64,000 bases of DNA from CAVVEQ01 sp963747315 (GTDB lineage: Bacteria > Chloroflexota > Anaerolineae > Anaerolineales > Anaerolineaceae): positions 992,001 through 1,056,000 of the forward strand of contig CAVVEQ010000013.1 of NCBI GenBank assembly GCA_963747315.1, read 5' to 3'. The notes under the pieces are model-generated. The model was not told the origin of the DNA. It did not search any database and saw nothing but the letters and a program-made list of their open reading frames with translations. This document shows positions 36,826 to 46,007 of the stretch, piece by piece. Position numbers and translations under genes: made by a program. The first letter of the stretch is position 1. Every line of letters starts with the position of its first letter.

Positions 36826-39633
36826 TTATTTCCCGAAAGAATGGGAGGGATTTTCCTTCTCCCACATAGTTCGGGCGATGTATTCCTGGTCCACTGGTAA
36901 CTGGTCGAACCGGACACTAACAGCATTGTAAATGGCGTTGGTAATGGCTGGAGAGGTTGGAATGCTGCAAATCTCACCGACGCCTTTCGCCCCGTACGGG
37001 CCGGTGGATATGGGATGCTCCACAACGATTGCCTTGATCTCCGGGGTGAGCATTATGCCTGGCACCCTGTATTTTGAAAGGCGGTCGGTGACTACCATGC
37101 CATCTTCGACGATGAATTCTTCGGTCAGGCAGTTACCCAATCCCATCATCACACCGCCTTCGATCTGGCCCTGGAGTCCCAGCGGATTGACCGCCATGCC
37201 AACATCGTTGGCAGAGATAACTTTCAAGACCCGCACCTCTCCGGTGATCTTATTCACCTCCACTTTGGCAGCCTGAACACCGAAGGAGAACGCGAAGTGC
37301 ATATCCCCGCCCGAACCCAGCGGCTTGGTCTCAGGTGCATGGTATTCATAAACCGCTTTCGGTATTTGCCGATCCGTCATCATTTGCGATCGGATTTGAG
37401 AATAGGTACGGGTAACCTCTCCTACCAGAACACCATTTTGATTGAAAACAATCTCTTCGGGGCGGGTATCATACTTTTCCGCCAGGTAGGCAGTGATGGC
37501 ATCGCGCAGCGAACTGGCGGCGTACCTGGAAGCATTTCCAGTCACAAAGGTCTGCCTGGAGGCTGTGGTAGGACCACCATTCGGGGTCAGATCGGTATCC
37601 ATCACAAGCACGCGCACTTGTTCCGGTAAAACAGCCAGCTCTTCCGCTGCTATCGACCTCATCACGGTGACCAACCCCTGCCCCATCTCTGCGGAGGAAC
37701 AGCGGATCTCAAAATCCCCGCTTTCCAATAATTCGATCTCCGCAGTGGAAACATCCGGGGCACCTCCCCCCAGACCGGTGTTCTTGTAAGCCGCAGCAAA
37801 ACCCCACGCGATGGCTAGGTGCGGGTTTAGAGGATCGGTCTTTGGCAGGAATGGTTCAGGTCCATCCGCTAGCATCTCTGCCGTCACCCTATCAATGCAC
37901 TCATCCAATCCCACCGATTCCCGCAGTGTCTGCCCGGTGTTCGTCACGCTTCCAACATGGAGAGTATTCATCTTGCGCAATGAAATTGGATCGATCTTCA
38001 GCTTTTCCGCAAGCATATCCATCATGGATTCGACCGCAAATGCAGATTGGGTTACTCCGAATCCACGGAAAGCCCCCGCTGGTGGATTATTGGTATACAT
38101 TGCATAACAATCCGCGCGGACGTGCGGGATATCGTAAGGACCGGCAGAGTGGGTGGTGGCTCTGGTCATCACCTTTTCACCAAGGGATGCATATGCACCC
38201 GTATCACCGTAGAGTTCTGTTTCGGTAGCCATCAATCTACCATCAAGCTTGGCACCAATTTTCATCCTGATCTGCGTTGCATGGCGTTTGGGGTGAACCA
38301 GCAGGCTTTCCTGCCGGTCAAACAATAATTTCACAGGTCTCCCGGTAGCATCAGCCAACATGGCTGCATGGATCTGCCCCATCACGTCCTCTTTCCCACC
38401 AAAACCCCCGCCCATAAGCTGCCCGATGATTCGCACCCGTTCGTTTGGCCAACCCATCACTCTAGCAACCTGGTCGCGGTCCTGGTAAGGAATCTGCGAA
38501 CCAACATAGATCGCCATCCGGCCATCCGCTTGAGGAACCGCCACCGAGCATTCCGGCTCTAGAAACGCGTGGTCGGTAATTTGAGTGTGAAAGGTATGCT
38601 CCAGGATTACTTCAGATTCCCTGAATCCCTGCTCGATATCCCCCTTACGCACCTTGATATGCTTAAGCAGGTTTCCATTTTCATGTAATTTCGGGCTATC
38701 ATCCTTGCGTGCATCCACCGGGTTAGTGATTACAGGTTGCAGGTCAAATTCAGTTTCGATCATGGCAGCCGCTTCCTGCGCAGCTGCCTGGGTTTCGGCT
38801 GCTACGATCGCCAGTGCATCACCGATATAACGAATCCGCTCGCCAATGCCCACCATCACCGGCCAATCAAAAACCACCAACCCATGCGTATGCTCGGCGG
38901 GAATATCCTCAGCCGTCAGGATCGATCGAACCCCAGCCATATCTTTTGCCTTGCTGATATCCAACCGCTTGAGGATCGCATGCGGAACCATCGCCCGCCG
39001 TACGCTGGCATATAACATTCCTTCGAATTCGAGATCGTCTGTAAAGATCGCTTCACCAGTGACCTTTTCAACTGCATCAGGCCGCAGATTCACCCTGCCT
39101 ACGGTCTTGCGGGTGTGAATTGATTCGGTGATGTTGGGTTTTTTCACCGGCTCGCCGGTGCGCAGCGCTTCTGCCGCTGCCAGGATGGCATTCATAATGG
39201 ATGGATACCCGGCACAACGGCAAAGTGTATCCTTTAGCGCAAATTGGATCTCTTCCTGCGTGGGATCAGGGTTCCTTTTCAGAAAGGCATACGCGGTCAT
39301 GATCTGTCCCGGGATGCAGAATCCGCATTGCACCGCCCCATGCTCAATGAACGCGTCCTGCAGAGGATGTAACCGGATTTGTTCCCGGACGCGTTCAGCC
39401 AATCCTTCGATGGTAATCACCTCCCTGCCATTCGCTCTCTCCGCAGGATAGATGCACGAAATCACTGGCTCACCATCCACAAGCACCGTGCAGGCACCGC
39501 ACTCTGCTTCCCCGCAACCGATCTTCGTTCCGGTGAGGTGCAGTCTAATTCTTAATAACCTGGAAAGGGTTTCCCCTGGCAGAGCATCCAGAGTATATTT
39601 TTTTTGATTTACGGTAAGTTGGATCGTGGCCAT
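36826..39633 (-). CDS. Xanthine dehydrogenase-like protein: 2Fe-2S and molybdenum domains fused
   Basis: 935 residues. The plant-type 2Fe-2S domain (1-75) has IGCGEAECGACTVLVDG. The second 2Fe-2S domain (about 80-155) has QCGFCIPGQIMTAYAFL and CRCAGYPSI. The molybdopterin part (about 170-930) has GQLMGGGFGGKED, AGAFRGFGVTQSAF and the catalytic Glu in GPYGAKGVGE. Fused FeS-Mo subunits with a separate FAD protein resemble E. coli XdhD/YgfM and selenium-dependent hydroxylases. It should hydroxylate hypoxanthine, xanthine or another heterocycle. The ATG at 39633 lies one base past the FAD subunit stop. Maturation genes such as xdhC-like or yqeB/yqeC are not in the window. Confidence 0.92.
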   Translation of the reverse strand: MATIQLTVNQKKYTLDALPGETLSRLLRIRLHLTGTKIGCGEAECGACTVLVDGEPVISCIYPAERANGREVITIEGLAERVREQIRLHPLQDAFIEHGAVQCGFCIPGQIMTAYAFLKRNPDPTQEEIQFALKDTLCRCAGYPSIMNAILAAAEALRTGEPVKKPNITESIHTRKTVGRVNLRPDAVEKVTGEAIFTDDLEFEGMLYASVRRAMVPHAILKRLDISKAKDMAGVRSILTAEDIPAEHTHGLVVFDWPVMVGIGERIRYIGDALAIVAAETQAAAQEAAAMIETEFDLQPVITNPVDARKDDSPKLHENGNLLKHIKVRKGDIEQGFRESEVILEHTFHTQITDHAFLEPECSVAVPQADGRMAIYVGSQIPYQDRDQVARVMGWPNERVRIIGQLMGGGFGGKEDVMGQIHAAMLADATGRPVKLLFDRQESLLVHPKRHATQIRMKIGAKLDGRLMATETELYGDTGAYASLGEKVMTRATTHSAGPYDIPHVRADCYAMYTNNPPAGAFRGFGVTQSAFAVESMMDMLAEKLKIDPISLRKMNTLHVGSVTNTGQTLRESVGLDECIDRVTAEMLADGPEPFLPKTDPLNPHLAIAWGFAAAYKNTGLGGGAPDVSTAEIELLESGDFEIRCSSAEMGQGLVTVMRSIAAEELAVLPEQVRVLVMDTDLTPNGGPTTASRQTFVTGNASRYAASSLRDAITAYLAEKYDTRPEEIVFNQNGVLVGEVTRTYSQIRSQMMTDRQIPKAVYEYHAPETKPLGSGGDMHFAFSFGVQAAKVEVNKITGEVRVLKVISANDVGMAVNPLGLQGQIEGGVMMGLGNCLTEEFIVEDGMVVTDRLSKYRVPGIMLTPEIKAIVVEHPISTGPYGAKGVGEICSIPTSPAITNAIYNAVSVRFDQLPVDQEYIARTMWEKENPSHSFGK

Positions 39634-39634
39634 A

Positions 39635-40513
39635 TTAACCAACCTCAGCCGCTCGATCCCAGGCGCGATGGAATGTACCGATAAATAAATCCAGGGAGAT
39701 ATGCCGACGGTATTCCCGGGTGGCTCGCCTGGCGCTGGTTCGGAAGTTTGCTTCCTGGAGGATCGACCTGCCAGCTTCTGCCATCAATTCAAGTGAAAAA
39801 GGTTTTTCAGCTAAAAGTGCTTCTGTACCCGTTGCCCGAAACGGGGTTGCCCCACCTGGGCCAATAGCAACCCGCGCGCTGGCAATGGCATCTCCGCGGC
39901 GTTCGACCCAAACAGCGCAGTTTAGGATTGGCAGAGCCACTCCCTGAGGCCGCATGATGCGATGAAAAGCGGATGCCTGGCTGCACCTGCAAATCGGGAG
40001 GATGAATCCAGTGAGGATCTCATTCTCCTCCAGGATCGATTTTCCCGGAGATATGAAGATATCCTTCAAAGGGATCTGCCTGGCTCCACTGGGGTTTTCG
40101 ATCACGGCTTGTGCCCCAAGGGAAAGTAATGCAATAGTGCCATCCGCTGCAGGCAATGCATGGGCAACATTACCCCCAATGGTTGCCACATTCCTCACCT
40201 GGGGACCCGCGATCAACTCACAGGCATCCACCAATGCACGGGCATGGGTGTTAACCAATGGATCCACGGCAAGCACGCTCACCGGTACTGCTGCACCAAT
40301 AAAAAGGTCGTTTCCTTGTTTTTCTATCCGGAGAAGTGCGGGGATCCTGGAAATATCCACCAGGGTGTGCACCGGGGAATGGCGTCCCTGTTTTAGGTCG
40401 ATGATGAGATCAGTTCCACCAGCAACAATGGCAACGGGTTTGCCTGCCTGCTGCAAGGTTAGAAGCGCATCAGGGATGGATGTCGGCTGAAAATACTTCT
40501 GCCATAGGTTCAT
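39635..40513 (-). CDS. FAD-binding subunit of the molybdenum hydroxylase (YgfM/XdhB-like)
   Basis: 292 residues from the ATG at 40513, which has GAGG six bases upstream. Longer in-frame starts lack a site. FAD-binding motifs VAGGTDLIIDLKQG and VRNVATIGGNVAHALPAADG are typical of the CO dehydrogenase flavoprotein family, and the C-terminal cluster ATREYRRHISLDL is also standard. It would pass electrons from the FeS-Mo subunit to NAD or another acceptor. Directly upstream of the FeS-Mo gene. Confidence 0.92.
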   Translation of the reverse strand: MNLWQKYFQPTSIPDALLTLQQAGKPVAIVAGGTDLIIDLKQGRHSPVHTLVDISRIPALLRIEKQGNDLFIGAAVPVSVLAVDPLVNTHARALVDACELIAGPQVRNVATIGGNVAHALPAADGTIALLSLGAQAVIENPSGARQIPLKDIFISPGKSILEENEILTGFILPICRCSQASAFHRIMRPQGVALPILNCAVWVERRGDAIASARVAIGPGGATPFRATGTEALLAEKPFSLELMAEAGRSILQEANFRTSARRATREYRRHISLDLFIGTFHRAWDRAAEVG

Positions 40514-40653
40514 TGTGGTCCTCACATTCTTCATGGCGGCACTTTTCGTGGGGAGGGTTCCCACGCCGCTGGGCAGCAACCTGCCCGCGACCACCTAACC
40601 TTTTTTGTTTATTTAAATATTATCCAGGCAGTCATTTCATTATGATCACTGGA

Positions 40654-41622
40654 TCATTGCCCACGTTCACCGCGAATGTAGGGTTTACCAAGGGCAGCCG
40701 GAGCGCCGATCCGTTTTCGCATTGCTTCCCTGGAGCCAATCACCAGGATTATGATTGTAAATGCATAAGGAAGCATTTGGAGGAAAAAGCCCAGATAAGG
40801 ATTGTAATAGAACGGATTTATTAACCCAAATATCATCGTCGGTCCCTGGATATCCAGGATTAGGCGGCGTAGTGCGCCAAAGGCATAAGCGCCGAAAGCA
40901 GCCCGGAATGGGTCCCACTGAGCAAAGATCACCAAACCGACTGCGATCCATCCCAATCCACCAGTGGTGAGCTCGCTGAACCAACCCGGAGAAACCGCCA
41001 GGCTGATGGTTGCTCCAGCCAGTCCAGCCAACAGTCCGCCAATAAATACATATAAGTATCGCAAGCGGAAAACATTGATACCCAACGCATCTGCTGCAGC
41101 CGGGTATTCTCCGATCGCCCTAAGATGGAGGCCGGGTCGGGTCCGGTTGATGAAATACCAGGAGATCGGTATCAGGAAATAGCCTAGATAGACCAGGATA
41201 TTTTGATTCGTAAAAAAGATCGGTCCGATGATAGGGATAAGGCTTAGGAATGGGATGGTGAAAACGGGAAGCAGGGAAACTGTCCCGGCCTTGCTTAAAC
41301 CCTCGCCCAGAACAAGGCTGATACCTACGCCAAGAAAAGTGAGCGCCAGACCGCTGACCACCTGGTCACCCTGCAGCGTGATACTGATAAATGCGTGGAT
41401 CTGGCTGAGCAGACCAGCAGCCAGCATCGCTGCCAGGAGACCCAGCCAGGGGTTACCTGTGGCTATGGCGGTGCTGAATGCTGTCATGGCCCCGATCAGC
41501 ATCATACCTTCCACACCCAGGTTCATAACACCGGATCTCTCGGCAATGATCTCGCCGATCGTCGCGAATAACAGGATCGTGCCGGAAGCCACACCTGCCT
41601 GAAGGATGATAATGGGATCCAT
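40654..41622 (-). CDS. ABC transporter permease 2 (BMP/nucleoside-type importer)
   Basis: 322 residues from the ATG at 41622, with GGGAG six bases upstream. About ten hydrophobic segments. NLGVEGMMLIGAMTAF and LGINVFRLRYLYVFIGGLLAGLAGA match the YufQ/BPD_transp_2 family. Second permease of a four-gene import system for nucleosides, purines or related compounds. Separated by 1 base from permease 1. Confidence 0.92.
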   Translation of the reverse strand: MDPIIILQAGVASGTILLFATIGEIIAERSGVMNLGVEGMMLIGAMTAFSTAIATGNPWLGLLAAMLAAGLLSQIHAFISITLQGDQVVSGLALTFLGVGISLVLGEGLSKAGTVSLLPVFTIPFLSLIPIIGPIFFTNQNILVYLGYFLIPISWYFINRTRPGLHLRAIGEYPAAADALGINVFRLRYLYVFIGGLLAGLAGATISLAVSPGWFSELTTGGLGWIAVGLVIFAQWDPFRAAFGAYAFGALRRLILDIQGPTMIFGLINPFYYNPYLGFFLQMLPYAFTIIILVIGSREAMRKRIGAPAALGKPYIRGERGQ

Positions 41623-41623
41623 A

Positions 41624-42754
41624 TTATTCTCCCGACTCCCCGCGGGTGATACGAATCCTGTTCCGGATAAGGAAATCACTGGCGATCAGGCAAACCAGGA
41701 TTGTTCCCTGGATCACCTTTGGCACACCGGAAGGCTGTATCTCTCTACCAGCGAGGATCAAAGCACCGAAGAGGATGGATACCGGAATGATGATCAGGGG
41801 ATTCAACTTGGCCAGCCAGGCAACAATAATTCCAGTAAATCCATAACCGGAGGCGATCGGTGCTGTTTGAAGTCTGTGAACCACTCCGGTCACCTCGCTC
41901 ATCCCGCCTAAACCAGCCAGGGCACCGGATAGCATCATGACATAGATGATATTTCGCTTGATATTAATCCCTGCATATTTTGCCGCCTGGGGATTATCCC
42001 CGATTAAACGAATCTCATAGCCCCATCGGCTGCGATAGACGATCACCCAAATGATCACCGCCGCAACTATACCAACAATGAATCCCAGGTGTGTTGTTAA
42101 TCCACGCAGATCAGGGTTGGAACCGGCATAATCCAGTAACCGGGGCATCCAGGCGCTTTTTGGGAACTTGGGAGACATTTGGAAACCGCCTTCAGACCAG
42201 ACACCGAATATCCAGAAATTCATCCAGGCGATAGCGATGTAATTCATCATCAGGGTGCTGATGATCTCATTAACGTTGAATTTGGCTTTTAAATACCCGG
42301 GGATGAATCCCCAGAATCCGCCGGCTGCCATCCCTGCAATTGCCATAACTGTCAGGAAAAGCCAGCGGGGAGTATCTGCGCCAAGGACAGGGGCTAGGAC
42401 GATCGCGCTTGCCCCAAACGCGCCCATGATAAACTGGCCTTCCACACCAATATTCCAGAGTTTCATCCGGAAAGCGACTGAGCACGCCAGGGCTGCCAGC
42501 ATGATGGGGGTGGCTTTAACGATCGTGTCGGAGAGCACTCCGATGCTTCCGAAAGAAGCTTTGGCAATATGCTGATAGGATCGAATTGGATCCCCGCCAG
42601 CAAACGCGATAACAAAACCTCCCAGGATCAAGGCCACGACCAGCGCCAATATCGAAATAACCAGGGGATACCATTTTGGAGGTTCTTCCAACCGGGGTTC
42701 AAAACGGATGTGGATACCGCTGGATTTCTTGGGGACGGTTGAGGTTTCAGCCAT
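41624..42754 (-). CDS. ABC transporter permease 1 (BMP/nucleoside-type importer)
   Basis: 376 residues, about nine or ten membrane segments after a cytoplasmic N-terminus. NIGVEGQFIMGAFGASAIVL, LKAKFNVNEIISTLMMNYIA and NPQAAKYAGINIKRN are characteristic of YufP-like permeases that pair with BMP-family binding proteins. Overlaps the ATPase gene by eight bases. Imports the ligand captured by the adjacent lipoprotein. Confidence 0.92.
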   Translation of the reverse strand: MAETSTVPKKSSGIHIRFEPRLEEPPKWYPLVISILALVVALILGGFVIAFAGGDPIRSYQHIAKASFGSIGVLSDTIVKATPIMLAALACSVAFRMKLWNIGVEGQFIMGAFGASAIVLAPVLGADTPRWLFLTVMAIAGMAAGGFWGFIPGYLKAKFNVNEIISTLMMNYIAIAWMNFWIFGVWSEGGFQMSPKFPKSAWMPRLLDYAGSNPDLRGLTTHLGFIVGIVAAVIIWVIVYRSRWGYEIRLIGDNPQAAKYAGINIKRNIIYVMMLSGALAGLGGMSEVTGVVHRLQTAPIASGYGFTGIIVAWLAKLNPLIIIPVSILFGALILAGREIQPSGVPKVIQGTILVCLIASDFLIRNRIRITRGESGE

Positions 42755-44336
42755 TGCTGCCCGTTCCTTCCTTTTCTAATTCGCTCATCGGTGTACCCAT
42801 CATCATCATCCCCAGCATTTCGATCAGATCATCATCCTGCTTTCCGCCACAAACCTGCACTTCTCCCATGATTTTCCCTTCATAGATGACATAGATGCGA
42901 TCGCTAAGGGAAAGCAATTCCTCAAGCTCTTCCGAGATCAGGAGAACCGCTGCGCCTGCCTCTCTCTGCGTCAATAACAGGTGGTGAACGCCTTCGATGG
43001 CTCCAACATCCAGCCCGCGGGTGGGTTGCACTGCGACCATAAAATCAGGAAGTCCTGAGATCTCACGAGCCAGGATAACCCGCTGCAGGTTGCCCCCGGA
43101 TAGCAATCGAACCGGTGTGGTCACATTGGGAACAATTATGTCATAGGCTTGTTTTAGTTCGTTTGCCAGTTTGGATGCTGCGTTCATATCCAGCAGGCCG
43201 GCTTTTGAAATCGGACGCTGCCGGTATTTTTTCATGATCACGTTATCAGTTACGCTCAGGTTTGGTGCGCTCCCTACATGAGTTCGGTCTTCGGGAACAT
43301 AAGCCAGACCGTGCTTTATCCCGAAAAGCGTGTCCCTATTGCTGATCTTGTCCTTGCTCAGGTTGACCTCTCCCTTATTGCACAACCGCAATCCGGTGAT
43401 CACCTGGGAAAGCTCCGATTGTCCGTTACCGGCAACTCCGGCAACCCCGACGATCTCACCTGCCCGAACATTCAGGGAAACCCCTCGAAGGGCTGGTAGA
43501 CCTTTATCATTTTCAGCGTACACATCCCGGACATCCAGCACAACATCACCCGGTTTGCAGGGTTCCTTTTCAATCCTGAAGATTACTTCCCTGCCAACCA
43601 TTAAACGGGCAAGTTCTTCGCGGGATACTCCTTTGGAGGATATTCCAGAAGCTGTGCTCACCCCACGCCGCAGAACGCTTAACCGGTCGGAAATTGCGGT
43701 AACTTCCTGAAGTTTGTGACTGATAAAGATGATCGATTTCCCGTGTGCGGCCATCGACCGTAATGTTGCGAATAATCCTTCGATCTCCTGAGGAGCCAGA
43801 ACAGCTGTAGGCTCATCCATGATCAGTACGTTCACACCCCGGTAGAGCATCTTCAATAATTCCACCCGTTGTTGCTCCCCAACGGAAAGTTGCCAGATCT
43901 TTGCTTTGGGATCCACTTTGAGCCCAAATTTATCCCCGATATCGGCTACTTTTTCATCATATTCAGATAGTCGCATTAAAAACCTGGGTTCGTCCAATCC
44001 CAGGAGAACATTCTCCGTTACAGTTTGCGAAGGGACCAGCATAAAGTGCTGATGCACCATGCCTATCCCTGCGTTGATCGCATCCCGCGGTGAAAGGAAA
44101 TCCACCGGTTTACCTTTTACTTTGATCATTCCTGCATCCTGCCGGTAGAGACCAGCCAGGATGTTCATGAGTGTACTTTTTCCAGCCCCATTTTCCCCTA
44201 ATAATGCGTGGATTTCACCTTCTATAAGTTCAAAATCCACATGGTCATTAGCCAGAACTCCGGGAAATCGTTTTACGATTCCGCGCATTTCCAAGGCTAG
44301 GATTTCTGATTTATTGATATTCGTTTGAGGATCCAC
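42747..44336 (-). CDS. Duplicated ABC ATPase of the nucleoside-type importer
   Basis: 529 residues, two ABC domains in tandem. The first has Walker A GENGAGKST, the signature LSVGEQQRVELLK and Walker B LIMDEP. The second (from about 260) has the altered Walker A GVAGNGQSE, the signature LSGGNLQRVILARE and PTRGLDVGA. This is the YufO/RbsA-like arrangement. GTG start with AGGAG six bases upstream. Drives import through the two permeases that follow. Confidence 0.94.
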   Translation of the reverse strand: MDPQTNINKSEILALEMRGIVKRFPGVLANDHVDFELIEGEIHALLGENGAGKSTLMNILAGLYRQDAGMIKVKGKPVDFLSPRDAINAGIGMVHQHFMLVPSQTVTENVLLGLDEPRFLMRLSEYDEKVADIGDKFGLKVDPKAKIWQLSVGEQQRVELLKMLYRGVNVLIMDEPTAVLAPQEIEGLFATLRSMAAHGKSIIFISHKLQEVTAISDRLSVLRRGVSTASGISSKGVSREELARLMVGREVIFRIEKEPCKPGDVVLDVRDVYAENDKGLPALRGVSLNVRAGEIVGVAGVAGNGQSELSQVITGLRLCNKGEVNLSKDKISNRDTLFGIKHGLAYVPEDRTHVGSAPNLSVTDNVIMKKYRQRPISKAGLLDMNAASKLANELKQAYDIIVPNVTTPVRLLSGGNLQRVILAREISGLPDFMVAVQPTRGLDVGAIEGVHHLLLTQREAGAAVLLISEELEELLSLSDRIYVIYEGKIMGEVQVCGGKQDDDLIEMLGMMMMGTPMSELEKEGTGSNG

Positions 44337-44374
44337 AGGGATTCTCCTGAAATCTGAAATATGAGCGAACCGCT

Positions 44375-44414
44375 AAAAAAGTGAGGCTAGAACTCACGGG
44401 GAGTACTAGCCTCA
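44375..44414 (-). terminator. Terminator or attenuator between binding-protein and ATPase genes
   Basis: On the minus strand TGAGGCTAG and CTAGCCTCA (44382-44390 and 44406-44414) form a 9-bp stem, followed by C and TTTTTT (44375-44380). Its place just after the binding-protein gene suggests partial termination, giving more binding protein than transporter. Confidence 0.8.
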
Positions 44415-44429
44415 TAAGAACACGGATTA

Positions 44430-45707
44430 CTACGGTAATTCGGCTGTGATCCCTTCAGCCCACCATTTCATACACTGTGGGATGGAGCAGGGCAGGCCAA
44501 ATTCCGGGAAGGCATCCAGGTCCACCTGTTCCAGGCTTTGACCTTCGGGCAGAACAACATTGCCCTTGTTATCATTGATCGGGCCGGTGAAGACATCAAA
44601 ACGATTGAACTCGCCGGCATTCATCTTCGCCAGAATATCGCGAACTTCCTGAACAACTGCGGGATCGAGATCCTTCACACCAGGCTGTAATTCCTCGCCT
44701 TCCATGAAGCCAAATAGGCCCAGCGCACCGGTATCGGAATCGAAATAATCCCAACCGGGTACGTAGGTACCGTCAATGACCCTTTTGGCGATATCAGCAT
44801 AGATGGGACCCCAGATCCAGTAGGGGGCGGTCAAACATGCATCGACCTTGCAGGAGCCGTACCAGTCATAGGTCACGCCCCACTTGCCCTTTTCCTGGGC
44901 AACATCCGCAACGGCGGGGGTATCCGCACCGGTGAACACCACCTGGGCTCCGGCATCGAATAGGGAAGCAGCTCCGTCTTTTTCAAGGATGGGATCATGC
45001 CATGTATTGATCCAACGTATATCCATGGTGCATTCCGGGCAGGTCTTCTTCATCCCCAGGGCGATGGCATTGCCCAGGCGGATTTCTTCGGGGATCGGGA
45101 AGGTGGCCATATAACCAAGTTTGGGGTTACCATCAGCTTTGGCGCGAGCGCCAGCCAGCATGCCCGCCAGGTATTTCATGTTTTCCATGGCGCCCATCAG
45201 GTTGCCAAAGTTGGTTCCATTGGATTTGATCCCGGTCAGGTGGATGAACATCGTATCCGGGAATTCTTCCGCGACAGCTTCCATCGCATCTCCGAAGCCA
45301 AAGGAAGTTCCAAAAATCAGGTCAAATCCCTTTCGAGATAAGCTGCGGAACACCTGCTCGGAATCGGCGCCTTCGGGAACATTTTCGATGTAGGCAATGT
45401 TTACATTCTCAACATTCTCTTTGATATATTCGAGGCCTTCATAGTGAGCCTGAGACCAGCCGCCATCATCGTGCGGTCCGATCAAAACCATGGCTACATT
45501 GAATTTTCCTTCTTCGATATCAGGGATTTGGAATCCGCCGGTCTCTTCAGCCGGGGCGGGAGCTTCCGTTGCCTCTGGGGCAGCCGGTTCAGCTGGTTCT
45601 TCCATTGGGGCTTCGGTTGCTGCAGGAGCAGCAGGCGCGCAAGCTGCCAGAACCATCGAGAAGATTACCAGAACGCCTAAAACTGCAAACAGTTTTTTTG
45701 AAACCAT
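44430..45707 (-). CDS. BMP-family substrate-binding lipoprotein
   Basis: 425 residues. Lipoprotein signal with MVLAAC (Cys23) and then an Ala/Pro/Glu linker to about residue 60. The binding domain has FNVAMVLIGPHDDGGWSQAHYEG, TSFGFGDAMEAVAEEFP and GADTPAVADVAQEKG, typical of the PnrA/BMP nucleoside-binding family. Given the neighbouring adenine deaminase and xanthine dehydrogenase-like enzyme, purine nucleosides or free purines are the likely ligands. First gene of the import set, with GGAGGAG before its ATG. Confidence 0.92.
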   Translation of the reverse strand: MVSKKLFAVLGVLVIFSMVLAACAPAAPAATEAPMEEPAEPAAPEATEAPAPAEETGGFQIPDIEEGKFNVAMVLIGPHDDGGWSQAHYEGLEYIKENVENVNIAYIENVPEGADSEQVFRSLSRKGFDLIFGTSFGFGDAMEAVAEEFPDTMFIHLTGIKSNGTNFGNLMGAMENMKYLAGMLAGARAKADGNPKLGYMATFPIPEEIRLGNAIALGMKKTCPECTMDIRWINTWHDPILEKDGAASLFDAGAQVVFTGADTPAVADVAQEKGKWGVTYDWYGSCKVDACLTAPYWIWGPIYADIAKRVIDGTYVPGWDYFDSDTGALGLFGFMEGEELQPGVKDLDPAVVQEVRDILAKMNAGEFNRFDVFTGPINDNKGNVVLPEGQSLEQVDLDAFPEFGLPCSIPQCMKWWAEGITAELP

Positions 45708-45939
45708 CTCACTCCTCCAATTTGAATTTTATGTTAATCCAACGTCAGGAAGCTGCAAGACAACGGTTTGTGACTGGTTTTCACCTCCTCTCGATCGTAA
45801 AAAGATTCGTACGAATATTACGGCTCATGTGCTATGGACTCAAGAGCTTGGAACGAGGTGTTGCGGAATGTTTATTATTTTACACTAACTATTACAAAAA
45901 CCTAGACAATTTATTAATTTTTTCATTCCGAAATAAGCA
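45708..45939 (-). promoter_or_regulatory. Upstream region of the importer, with an inverted repeat
   Basis: No gene is visible in the roughly 300 bases between the binding-protein and carbamate kinase genes. ATTCGTACGAAT (45805-45816) is a perfect 12-bp palindrome framed by CGTAA (45796-45800) and TTACG (45818-45822). It is a plausible operator for the GntR regulator of the cluster, or a 5' UTR hairpin. No purine riboswitch core could be recognised. An AT-rich part near 45870-45930 may hold the promoter. Confidence 0.35.
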
Positions 45940-45968
45940 ACTCCTCCATCCAATTCGGATGGAGGAGT
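45940..45968 (-). terminator. Intrinsic terminator after carbamate kinase
   Basis: ACTCCTCCATCC (45940-45951) pairs over 12 bp with GGATGGAGGAGT (45957-45968) around a 5-base loop. A moderate T-rich tail follows on the minus strand. It separates the upstream carbamoyl genes from the importer. Confidence 0.75.
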
Positions 45969-46007
45969 AAATCACTGCAGGTTTAGGGGACGATCCAGGT
46001 GCCAGTC

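Noticed and set aside
45708..45939. Purine riboswitch upstream of the nucleoside importer
   Set aside because: The conserved three-way-junction core of purine riboswitches was not found on the minus strand, only a simple inverted repeat.
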